A stretch of 64,000 nt of DNA, taken from contig OZ017797.1 in NCBI GenBank assembly GCA_963969395.1, forward strand, positions 36,394,001 to 36,458,000, in the 5' to 3' direction. The notes under the pieces were generated by a model, which was not told the origin of the DNA, ran no database searches, and worked only from the letters and a program-made list of their open reading frames with translations. The DNA comes from Pseudoscleropodium purum (lineage: Eukaryota; Streptophyta; Bryopsida; Hypnales; Brachytheciaceae). The position numbers and the translations under genes are program-made. Position 1 is the stretch's first letter, and each line of letters starts with the position of its first letter. Of this stretch, positions 1 through 10,699 are shown piece by piece.

Positions 1-775
1 TCGTTTTCAAAAATAAATAAATAATTTCAACTTTGTTTTTCATTTTAAGAAAAAAAAAATTTTCTAACAACATGGCATTTGCTTCACTACGAGAGAACTA
101 CAGTAGGTAGCTGCTTAAAATAACCCTCCTGGACCCCAAAAAATCCCCTAATGCCAAAAGGAAGATGACATTTAGCAAGAGTTTGACAAAATTACTAAAT
201 TCATGTTGAATTTGATCTTTACATAAAGGATTGAATATTAAAAAAGAAGAACCTTATTGCAATTCAAGTTGATTTTAAAGCTTGCATATTTGGACTCGTG
301 GATAAATGCATCTTTGATTCCACACTTCTTATTATACAATTCAATATGGGATAGGAGGTGCTAATTCTTTGCATGCTCCAAGAACTACCCCTATAATTAA
401 ACCATGAAGTGCTACTATAGGAATGAAAAACTATCTTTTGATGAATTGGTGCTAGTTTGGAATTATTGTTGTGAATTTGTATAAGTGGTTGGGGAGTGAG
501 TTTGATTTGGAAGTAAACAAAATTTCAGTGTAAATATAATATAAAGTTATGAGTGATGGCATATTTTGTACCATCCTAGGCAATTACATGCACCACCATG
601 TTGTTTAAGTTTAAGGTTTGCATGCTTTCATTTGGGTATGCCATTTGTACCATTGATGTACAACTTTTTGGCATTTAATAGTAATACCTACAACCTTCAA
701 TAGCACCTTACTACTTGTGAGATTTAGAAAATCATGTCTAATTTAATATAGGTTTAAATTTTACAAATCAAATAG
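1..775. other. AT-rich intergenic DNA, nothing recognised
   Basis: Low-complexity AT-rich sequence with stops in all frames. No gene, RNA or structured repeat was recognised up to the MITE that follows. Confidence 0.6.
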
Positions 776-778
776 TAA

Positions 779-1083
779 GGGACGCTTCACATATGGGCCG
801 ACTAAGTTGAGAGGCCATGGGAGTTCATGGCCAAACTTTGAGCAAGAGTCCAAAGAAATGGGCAATAAATAGGCAATTTGATGGACTCGCGACCAAAGTC
901 CGCCGTAAGGCCATTGCCACGTAGGAGCTTGGACTTCTATGTAGGCACTTGGAAGGGCGATGGACTTTGGATTGTGTGTGCCACCTTGTGTGAAGGGTTG
1001 AGGGACCAAAGTCAAGGTTTTCTGAAATTTGATTGGTGGAGGCCGACATACTCTCAACCTTGGGCCCATGTGTGAAGCGGCCC
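779..1083. mobile_element. Tourist-like (PIF/Harbinger-type) MITE
   Basis: About 305 bp bounded by imperfect terminal inverted repeats of roughly 30 bp. The left end reads GGGACGCTTCACATATGGGC. The reverse complement of the right end reads GGGCCGCTTCACACATGGGC, and both arms continue into a shared TTGAGAG. The trinucleotide TAA lies directly outside each end (776-778 and 1084-1086), as expected of the TWA target duplication of PIF/Harbinger elements. The interior is clearly less AT-rich than its surroundings and gives only short unsupported ORFs, so the element is non-autonomous. Superfamily assignment is inferred from termini and TSD; no transposase is present. Confidence 0.72.
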
Positions 1084-1298
1084 TAATAGGTGTGTCCCCC
1101 TCTCTTATTTCTTTGAAAATATGTCAAAAAATAATTCGATCAACATAGAAGAGATCCTAAACCAAAATGTTGTTAAATAGGCAGTTTCAATTCTATCCCT
1201 TCAACCTTAGCAATTAACCATACCGCTTCTTTCTTCATTCATACTCATAAGGTAGGAGGCTTGAACTCTGACTGGGCATTAAAAGCAAACATGAGTCA

Positions 1299-1510
1299 GA
1301 GGTACATTTTGCTTTCTTCAATGTACCAACTATGCACATTTCAGGAGGTGGTCACTTTTGATGACCACAAATGACCACTTTTTCCAGTTTAAAAATTTTC
1401 TAACTAATTCCACAAAGCTCCAAAAAATATGAAACAACTTGGGTTAGATGTCAATTCCACTTATCTTTTAAGGAAAAATTACTGAAAAATATTTCAAGAA
1501 GTTTCACACA
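1299..1510 (+). repeat. Dispersed repeat family R1, copy 1
   Basis: A stretch of about 210 bp beginning GAGGTACATTTTGCTTTCTT. It recurs in direct orientation at 62861-63056 and in reverse at 35007-35202. The three copies share blocks such as TTCTTCAATGTACCAA and a later segment around AATTTGAAAC-AACTTGG-TAGATG. No terminal inverted repeats or ORF were found, so the class is unknown. Confidence 0.6.
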
Positions 1511-3700
1511 CACACAAATCCCCCAAAATCAGTTCCAGCCCTTAAATGGTCAGTTCATGGACCTACTACCTTACTCATATTTGAGGTGTTGATAGTTGGA
1601 GCTGTTGGACAGAGTTAGTAACAAGTGCTCATACCTCACTGTTGTGTATTTCCTGCTTCAGATTGTCTGAAAAAACTAAAAAAATTGTGAATGGAGGTCA
1701 GTGCTTCAGTTACTGATACAGTATAATCTATTGACAAAAAAGAGAATGATACCAGTCAAGAACTCTGGAATTCAGCTACAGAGAAAACTATATAATTTGG
1801 GTATTTTTCAGCTTTGTTCTTTAGAGAGAAACTAAGGTAGAAGTGCCTATGTCAGATAACTTAAGCATTTCAGCATGTAGGATGTGGGAATTTTTTGAGA
1901 AATTGAGGTTAATGTGTGCAAATATAAGGATGAGAAAAAATGCAAAAAAAAAAAGGAATTATTTTACCTAAGATTGAATATTTTATTGAATATAAATGTG
2001 GATTTTTCATCCGGACCTATCCTTGTTTTATAGACGCACCTATTGTAGTTAGCTTTGGCACTTCTCCCTAGGCCAAGAGGGTAGAGAAATGAGTAAATGA
2101 GAAGGTACAAACCAAGGATTTTTTTCAATGACCATTGCATCCAATTGTTGTTCACAATAGGTTAGCCTACAAAGCAATTACGAGGGACTTGTCCAAAATA
2201 GGTACTTTTACCATACTATATAAAAATGAGGGAAAATTCAAACTCAAAATTAAAGTGGTTACAATTAAGAGCACAAGATACCCCTCCAATTAGGCAACCA
2301 TGTCCTTCAAATTTGAAATGCCCATTTTTACTAAGTTACCAACACACACAAAAAAAATAGGGTTGGTTTGTTCTTCAATGATATTAAAGTAAACTAGCCT
2401 ATGCCAAGCAGAATGACTAGTTTGCTTGTTGACATTATCAAAAAACCTAAAAAAAATTTCATATAAAGACAAATGTGAGAAATAGGGAGAGCAATTCAAC
2501 AAAGTATGAATCTGTTATGAATTTTTGAAGTGTGTTGTCTAGTTGGCCCTAATTAGTCTCTAGACTACCCTGAAACCAACAACAAGTGTATCTATAATGG
2601 TCATTTTACTTACCTAAATCAATCACAATATTTCCTAATATGGCTACAACATGAAGGCCCCAAAAGTTACTTTTTTAGATGAATCTACACTCAAATGGTG
2701 AAAGTTCCGATTGCAATTACTAGTCATTCCATCACCATCATCTAAGACATTGGTTCACTTGTCACCACAAACTCAACCTAATATAGTCCAAATCTTATTT
2801 TTTGAACAAAGTTTGTTATAAGTTGATGCAACACTATTAGTAGTGGGTCATTCCCTAGGTGTTTGTTATAGGTAGTTTACTTGTCATTACCTTAAGATGT
2901 TCATGTTGATGTTCAATTTGGAGCTCACAATGTCCAATATGTAATGGTTAGCATAAAGTATACTCTAATTGTAGAGGATGCTAAATGATGAAAATATGAC
3001 ATATTTTAATTATTAAGCAACCTACAACTATCCAACTTTCAATATGATGGGAAATTTCAAATTAAGTCAAATAATGTTTTTTTACTAATATTTTCATGTC
3101 TAACATCATTACAAATCTCTATGTCTTTGTTTTTTATTTCTCATTCCCCAATCTTAATCCTTAACTGCTTGTAGGTGGATGATCTGTGTATTATTCCTTG
3201 CATGGCATTACTTAGTCTACATAACAACAATGCTCATATATAATGTGTAATTTTTTAAGTGGCAAGTGCACACCCCTTTAAAGTCAAATCACCTTCATTT
3301 TGAAAAATATATCCCCTCACACTTATTGCTCATTGAATCAAATTTCTTCAAAACATGTTGTTTTCCACATTCAAAATACAATTCATATAAGCATTATGAA
3401 ATCAAGATGCAACTTCAAATGATCATAAAAAACTTATATTAAATGAGTCTCCAAAATAGGTGCAATTCTATAGAACTATGTCATAATTATGTGAACAATA
3501 ATTGATTTATTTTGAAGAATAGGTCAAGAATGGGGACACTCCATCCAATGATGCCCTAGACACTACAAGATTAATCCTTGAGTTAATTTGCTAGCATATT
3601 AATTTATAAACATTTTTTTCAGCAATATAAACTCAACATTAGTTTGTCCTCATAATACATGTGACACTAATTAACCAAAACCAAATATTTTGAATCACTG
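1511..3700. other. AT-rich intergenic DNA, nothing recognised
   Basis: Roughly 2.2 kb of AT-rich DNA with homopolymer runs and only very short ORFs. No gene or RNA was recognised. Confidence 0.55.
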
Positions 3701-3709
3701 CAAGTTGAA

Positions 3710-4450
3710 TTGCATCAATTTCCACAGAAATCATTTTTTTTTGGTGGTGACACTAATTTTCTAGGTGATGCCAATATGCCCCAACTCCCTCACTATCTAA
3801 CAGGGCAAATTGGTGTGGTACATAAACCACTCATATTCTCTTATATTGGAGAGAGCGCCGAACCGGGATCCTTGTGTATCTTAAGTCTTTTAACTTATTG
3901 CTCCAAAAAAAATCCAGTACTGCAATTGGGGTTGCCTCGTGGACGAAAAACGGAGGTCACCATTGACCAATATCTCGGAATCTTTCTGCTATTAATTTAC
4001 AAAACGCCACAAGAGATGTCGAATTTCCACTGTCAGTTGGACTTGAATCCATTTATTGGTACTGCAGCCACTGATAGAGTGGGTGCAGGAGGAAAGTTCA
4101 ACACACAATTGCAAACACAAGTCACGGCCAGTTGCAGCAAGTGGCTCGCTTGATTTGCTACAGGGATCCCCCTGCAGGCAGACTTGACAAGAAAGACAAG
4201 GTGCACAAAAAAACAAAACAAGAGCTAGGCTCCCCCCCCGGCTTGTCCAAAACCGAATGAGTGCGATATTTGGGAACTACTCGTCCATACAACAACACCT
4301 CATATTTGATCAGCAATCCGAGCTTGAATGTTAGCGTTTCTAGCCAAATACTTGCATCTGCATACCGGCTCGCTTGTACATATGTAAGAGCCTGCATATA
4401 TTGTAGGGGGAAACATGTGCACGACGAATCATAGGAATACTTATTGGGCC
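3710..4450. other. Less AT-rich island with an unsupported 147-codon ORF
   Basis: The segment is visibly less AT-rich than its flanks. It carries an open frame at 3710-4153 (+) whose translation shows no recognisable domain, signal peptide or repeat. Splice-like sites could be chosen around it but no coherent model emerged. It may be a decayed gene or transposon fragment; it is not called as a gene. Confidence 0.3.
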
Positions 4451-4691
4451 CTAGGTTTTTTTATTGCAAACATTGGATGAATTAGTTGAATGATATATTC
4501 TCTGGGATGAAAATGTGATGGATTTTGTGCTAGCCAGGGGTTGTGACAAGGGTTGTGACATTGTATAATTAATATAATGAATTTTTGTAGTGGCTGGGGA
4601 AATGTGATTCTTGCAATGTGGGTGAAGAACTTCATATCACAAAATTATCAACCCCATAACTAAGGAGTGAAGGGCATATTTTGGGTTTTAA

Positions 4692-5491
4692 CCCCTAAGT
4701 GCCCAATTGACCATATATGGTCAATCTAAAATTTCAGGCTCATTTTGGTATAGGCAATTAAATTCATTTGACCAATTAAAAAAATTTCAAGCAATTTTTA
4801 GGGTTAACTATTGAAATTTTTTATTTTTCACTAAAAAAAAAGGTACATATTTGATTGTTGAGAGGTCTATAAAGCCATATATGTCCATTAGTGGAAGAAT
4901 AAAGCTTGCTAATTTTACTTCATTTTCAACTTCGAACAATTTCACTTGATTTGAGATCTAAAAATTTGTACTTATCCATTTGCTTTAAAAATAGTTCCAA
5001 TGGAAAGAGTAAAGTATTTTCATGATTTTCACCATTGAATTTCTTTTTTAAAGTGTTGACTTGGAGTTATTTTGATCTATATGTATAAAAAAAATTTGCA
5101 TCTCAACAATTGCAAGGTGGATTGTGTAATGAGTTTAAAAGCTTTATGTATAAAATTAAGTTTTTTGAAAGTGCATTTTAGTGTGCTAAAACAATTTTAA
5201 GTTGTTCATGTCACCTCCAATCCCAAAAATCTTTTATGTGCAAATTTTTGAAACATTGTGGGAAAGGGCAACATACTAAAAATAGGAAATGTGTATTTTT
5301 CTTGTTATAATTTCACAACTTTTATGCAATTTGCACTCAAAATTGGTGTGCATACTAAAAATCAATCTCTTTAAACATTTGTATGATTAGATTTTGAAAA
5401 AACAAACAATTTGCTTCGTTGGAGATAACTATAAGCCTATGCTCTTTTTTCATAATCAAAATACACTTGGAAGGGCTTGGGCATTTAAGGG
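4692..5491. mobile_element. TTAA-flanked non-autonomous element (copy D)
   Basis: The left end is TTAA (4688-4691) followed by CCCCTAAGTGCCCAA. The right end, reverse-complemented, reads CCCTTAAATGCCCAAG and is bounded by TTGA (5492-5495), a one-base departure from TTAA. About 800 bp lie between, AT-rich, with no coding capacity. The CCC...GGG ends abutting TTAA resemble piggyBac-type termini. Related ends occur at 8020-8946, 26473-26737 and 48418-48719. Family assignment is inference. Confidence 0.45.
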
Positions 5492-5495
5492 TTGA

Positions 5496-8015
5496 ATAGT
5501 TTGGGTACTTGGTTGTGTGTCCTAGATAGTAATGACATTGACTTACTATCTTATGTGATTACTTGCACATGTGGTTTGGCCTCCTCTTGCCCCCAAGACA
5601 CAACAAGAGTCATCGATTGTCTTTAAAAAAAATCCCACCCCCATTCCTTGTTGATCTGAACTTCAAATTTATTTTTAGATTTGAGATTCAACTATAGATC
5701 TGAATTTTAGCCAATTTCAGAAATACAATACGGATATACATATCAGAAATACAATATAGTACAGATATTGAAGTACAATATGGATCCAAATACACAATAC
5801 ATATACTAAAAACTCTATGGATATGAAAATACAAAAGTTAACCCATATTATTTGTTGTAGACAATACATTTAGAAATTACAAATAGGGGGGCAATTAGGA
5901 TTTGGATTTGATTTGGGTTTGGATTTGGGTTTAGGTTTGGCTTGATGGAGGGTGTATTGGAGATTTTTAAATAAACATTTAAATTAGGGTTGCTCACATT
6001 CATGTGCAATGCACATTCTCTCACTACCCACTTAGAAGACAACCTCACTAGCTTATACAAATTTGAAAAAATGATGCAAATTTGCAAAACTATCACATGT
6101 ACAATCACATGTACTAATCTAAAAGTTTATAATATTTTAGAAAAGATTAATAGAATGTAGTCTAAACTATGATTTTCCTTATTTCAAAAAAGTGTTTGTT
6201 ATCAAACTTTCTTCTAAATTTCTTATGCATTCATCCAACTTCATCTAACTTTCATCAATCTTTATTAGAGAATCATTCAAATGTTCACATTAATAAAACT
6301 GACTACATTTATAATACATTCATCCAAATTAGTGTGAAGGATCTCTCACTATTTGACTTCTAGTAGTGATTGAATTAGCTTGAGTAGTCAAATTAATGTG
6401 CAATCATTAGAAAGAAGGTAAAATTTTCTTGAATTTTTTTTCCTTCCGAAAATGGATAAAATTCAATCTAAAAATTGTAGTTGAAATTATTTTATTTACA
6501 TATAAGTGCCTCAACCCTTGTGAACATCTCTAAATCATAAACTTATCAAAATTCTATCAAAATATTCAAAAAAAAATTTCTTATGAAAAAAAAGTCATAC
6601 AAATTGTGTGGTTTTTGAAAAGTCAAGCATTGGTTTAGATGAATGAGAAGTTAAAAGCCTTTGTAACCTCTCTATTCATTGTTCAAATTTTGGATGTTGG
6701 AGAACTAAGGGATTAATCCTTGAAGGACAAAGCCTTCCATAACCAAAGTAGTCACCAAAATGCTTCAATTATTAGACTAGTAGACATGGGCATTCCTTAT
6801 TTCTACAATGAACACTAAAATCATCTATCATACATTTGGGGTGCTCAACATTCTTCAAGGGTTAATGTTACTTCTAACACCATGAGAGAAAGATTGCTCA
6901 AAAAACATTGCTTGTTAGTTGTAATTTGGAGATTGACAATGACTTTTATTTCTGGGCAAAATTTTGCCAATTTGACACGTTTGAGCTTGTCAAATTTTCT
7001 CATTCTAGAATTATGCCAATGTTGTGAAGGCTTGTGGGAGTTACTATTTAAAAAACACACACTGTAAGAAGGGTAATATTTTGAGGTAGGACAACCCATT
7101 CCTTGATTATGGACCTATATTCAACATATAGGGTGGGGTTATTTTCAACCAAAGTTGGAATAGATTTCCAACCGAAGTTTGGAATGGTTTTTTTTTCTCC
7201 TTTTCAAGGTTGGGACTAATAGGTTCATGACACATATCCCAAAGTAATGAGTGAGAAAGCACGAAGTAATGAGCAAAAATTGTAGTTCTTGAATGATCGG
7301 AATTGGAAGTGTTTAGACATTGGCTATAAATCTAGAGCACTTTCTGCCTTCCAAAATTTTTAGTAAATTGATTTCAAGCAATGAAATTACCAATTTTTTT
7401 GCAATCCCTTTCAATTCTATCTTTGCACATAAGGAAAATATTGGCTTTGCCTTGTACTACTCCAAATCATGTCCCAAATTGCTTAAGTGATCGGTTATGG
7501 GTGGCTCCACCTTAGACACATATATTGCTTTTGAGCAACGACAAGAATTGTAAACAGCATTAACTGTGGCTCCAAAGTTTGGACCGTAGTGTACCTTGCT
7601 AAAAGCTAGCATGAGCTTCTTACAACCCCACTTTGGCTTCATCACAAGCTTTCATAGCAACAGACAAATCTCATTCCATACCTAACTCAAAGCTCACGTA
7701 GTTCGTTAATAAGTTTGCTGCATCTGAAGTACTTCAGATGTACTGTTGATAGCAAAGGAAGGACTCCGACATCCAAAAAAACTGTACAGTTCCTTCCACT
7801 GGATCCTTCTTTACAATACAATTTTTATGGTTGCAAATCTAAGGATTCACAAAGGCAATATGGTCTCATTGCTGAATAATGTTAGGCAGCAGGTGACAAA
7901 CAAGTGAAACATGCTTTTGATGACTATGCACCATGAAGTGGCTGTAACAGCCAGCCACTATACATGCTTTTGATGACTACCATACTTTTATTGGCAGATT
8001 GGGCAGAAAATAATA
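5496..8015. other. AT-rich intergenic DNA with minor low-complexity features
   Basis: No gene was recognised. The stretch holds a G/T-rich run of TTTGG and TTTGGG variants near 5897-5941, a perfect 20-bp palindrome CATCTGAAGTACTTCAGATG at 7721-7740, and an 18-bp direct repeat (ACATGCTTTTGATGACTA) at 7909-7926 and 7962-7979 flanking a small inverted repeat. Confidence 0.5.
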
Positions 8016-8019
8016 TTAA

Positions 8020-8946
8020 CCCCTCAAGTTCCATGACTCTGTTTTTCCTGAAACCGCTCAAAAACTGCCATTTTTAGTACAAGTATCAAATTTTTGAAAA
8101 AAAACTTTTTTGGACACATATAATCGTAGGATCCTGTAGAACACTGATTTGAAAAGATGTAGAAAAAATTTCAGATCTTTTTAGCATGTGGATTGCAAGA
8201 TTTTAGCATTTGAATTGACAAAAATTCTTTTTTTAACTTTGCAAAAAACTCGGCAACTATACGGTACAAGTTCACTTTTCTATGAAAAAATGTTCAAAAT
8301 GAAGGTGCTTCTTAGGATTCATTTTTCTAAACAAGTTTATTTACATGCTTGAAAATTTTCAAGTCATTTGGAATTGTACAATATATAGGAAAAAAATAGT
8401 GAGTAGAAAGAGATAGAGAATGATTCAAAATACTAAATTGTTAAGAATTTAATTATGGAATTGAAAATTGTCAATCCCAATGGTTGAAATGTTCTTATAA
8501 ACAATATACATCCTATGATTTTATTTTTTTCAACAAATATTGAAAATTAAGTGAAATAAACAACTTCAAAGTTTATTTTAGAGTACAAAATTCATAACTG
8601 CCCGCAAACTAAAATTCCTCATAATTTTTTAACTCATTAATTGAAATGGAATGATTTAAAGCTTTCCACACATATATAAATATAGAAAATCAATTTCAAA
8701 TTTTTATTTTTGAAAAAAGTAAAATTTTCAGATCTGCCCGGACTACCTAAGTTGAGAAACAAACAACATATTGGGCCATAACTTTTGACTCCTATTTCCA
8801 AATGTCATGAAATTTGTTGCATATGAAAGATATTCCTCGTCCACACCTTTTCTCACAATTTCAACCTAAAATATGAAAATTTCTGGTCACAATGACTTGC
8901 CCAAAAATTCTATATAGCCAAAAAACGCAGTCTGGTCTTTTAGGGG
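8020..8946 (+). mobile_element. TTAA-flanked non-autonomous element, full-length-like (copy A)
   Basis: About 930 bp with TTAA immediately outside both ends (8016-8019 and 8947-8950). The left end is CCCCTCAAGTTCCATGACTC; the right end reverse-complemented is CCCCTAAAAGACCAGACTGC. The element at 48418-48719 matches both ends over roughly 200 and 80 bp but lacks the middle, so it is a deletion derivative. Interior sequence similar to 8440-8700 also occurs near 23640-23960. No transposase ORF is present. The TTAA duplication with CCC termini suggests piggyBac-type mobilisation (inferred). Confidence 0.6.
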
Positions 8947-8950
8947 TTAA

Positions 8951-10374
8951 TAAGAAGAGAAGTTCTTGCCTAATTTCTTCAGAAATTGTTCATTTGTCTT
9001 GCCTAATATTTAGAAATTGTTGTTGATTGAGGATGAATCTTGATTACATCCTTCTTGGGGGGACATGTGCTAAGTGTATGTGGCAACCCTGTCTCAATAA
9101 TCCATGTATTCTATAAATAGATATTTAACCTCTTTAGGTGTCCTCAATCTTCGAATATATTAAGTGAAGTATCCAAAACTTCTTAGATGCTCATGATACC
9201 TTGTTCAATTTTGAATGGTTGCCTAAATAGTATAAATTAAATTTTAGTCTTCAGTTGTCTCTAACCTTTCTTTTGGACTTTAATTAAACATTTCGGCACT
9301 TTAAAGTGCTGAAGCTACTAGACAAATACAGAATCCCCAAAAACATTCGTATAATCTTGGGACTCACTCTCCGTAACTTCTGGCCTGATGTCCCACTCAG
9401 AAGTCGTAGCATGTATATCCAAAAAAACACACATTTAAAGGACCTATCTGGGAAAGAAAAATACGGACACTTCCAAAGTGTCAAACTTATTGCCAATGTG
9501 TATATTGCTGTGCCACCAACTCAGATGAATCTCGGTTCCAGTCAAACATCAACACTTTCCTCCATATTAAAATAGGTCCCCCAAAGCATACAATATGAGC
9601 ATTTTCTATGTCTTTTCTCAAACCTCTGTCTGCACAATAAAAAATATAAAAATTGCTGCTGGTGATAAAAAAAAAAATTGGGGCAACAATTCCTTGGATG
9701 GACTATTTGAATACAAATAGCTGAATAATCTAATTGAAAGACTCACAGTCAACTTGTACCAACCATTTCATGAGTTGAGTCAACTGAGTGACTTTTAAAT
9801 TATTGAAGGTGACATTACAGAGAATCCAACAAGTAACTAAAGGTGGGGTGTGCTACAACTGCCCTTGTTCTAAAAGCATCATCGTCTAAAACAAAAGTAA
9901 GGTAACTATACCTAATTTCAATGGCTTTCTAAAACTGCACAGTCTAGATTTTTGCCTAAAATGTACTTCCACTGTTCATGAGAGAGTCTATGGTTGGTTA
10001 TTCTAAATCTTATTTTTAGCATTTTGAAAATTCGGAATTTATTCATATGGTATCCCTAAAATACATTCTAATAGAACCTAGAATCCGCTTTTGTCTTCCA
10101 ATACAAACCCACAAAAAAGTTTTTCAATATAGTAATGGAATCCATGGTGAATTATTGCTTATTTGTACAATTTTAGGTGTAGGTACCTTCACCATATCAA
10201 TGCGAATGAAACTTTAGTGGGATGGCTACTTTGTACATCTCAAAGTTTAATTAAAATATTCTTACTTAGTGTCAATATACTCTAATGGAGTTATTTTGTT
10301 CCCTTTAGAGTTAAGATTAGGTCCTCTTGATGTGAATGTACCTTTAGGAGGTTGGGTGAGAAGGTTGGCGAGTA
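8951..10374. other. AT-rich intergenic DNA, nothing recognised
   Basis: AT-rich DNA with an 89-codon ORF at 9306-9575 that has no recognisable features. A near-perfect palindrome centred on CACTTTAAAGTG lies near 9293-9312. No gene call is supported. Confidence 0.5.
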
Positions 10375-10690
10375 GAGAGGACAAAGGATGTAAAGGAAAG
10401 AAGTTGGGGTTGCATGAGAGAACATTGGATGTGATAGTGAAAGTGGTCAAGGTTGATTAGTTGGGTGAAAAAAAGAGGGTGTCTGTGATGATAAAGATGC
10501 CAATGTGGAATGAGAGGACAAAAGGATATAAAAGAAAGGAAAGAAGTTAGGGTTGGGCAAGAGAATGATAAGTAGTAAAGCAGTCGAGGCTGATTAGTTG
10601 GGTGGAAAAAAAAGAGGGTCTGTGATGGTAAAGATGCCAATGTGGGGTGAGAGAACAGAGGATGTGGTAGTAAAGCAAGCAGCATTAAGT
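10375..10690. repeat. Tandem repeat, period 137 bp, about 2.3 copies
   Basis: Units start at GAGAGG or GAGAGA at 10375, 10512 and 10649, giving two spacings of 137 bp. Shared blocks include TGATTAGTTGGGTG followed by an A-run and GAGGGT, then AAAGATGCCAATGTGG. The third copy is truncated. ORFs crossing it on either strand look like products of the repeat, not genes. Confidence 0.75.
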
Positions 10691-10699
10691 AGGAGGTCG

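Noticed and set aside
3710..4153. 147-codon ORF on the plus strand
   Set aside because: No domain, signal, repeat or coherent splice context; composition alone does not make it a gene.
5897..5941. Telomere-like TTTGGG/TTTAGG variant run
   Set aside because: Only a short, irregular G/T-rich tract; no regular TTTAGGG array.
10344..10685. 113-codon ORF on the minus strand over the 137-bp tandem repeat
   Set aside because: It is generated by the repeat (phase-compatible tandem units) and reads as low-complexity Ser/Leu/Phe/Pro protein.
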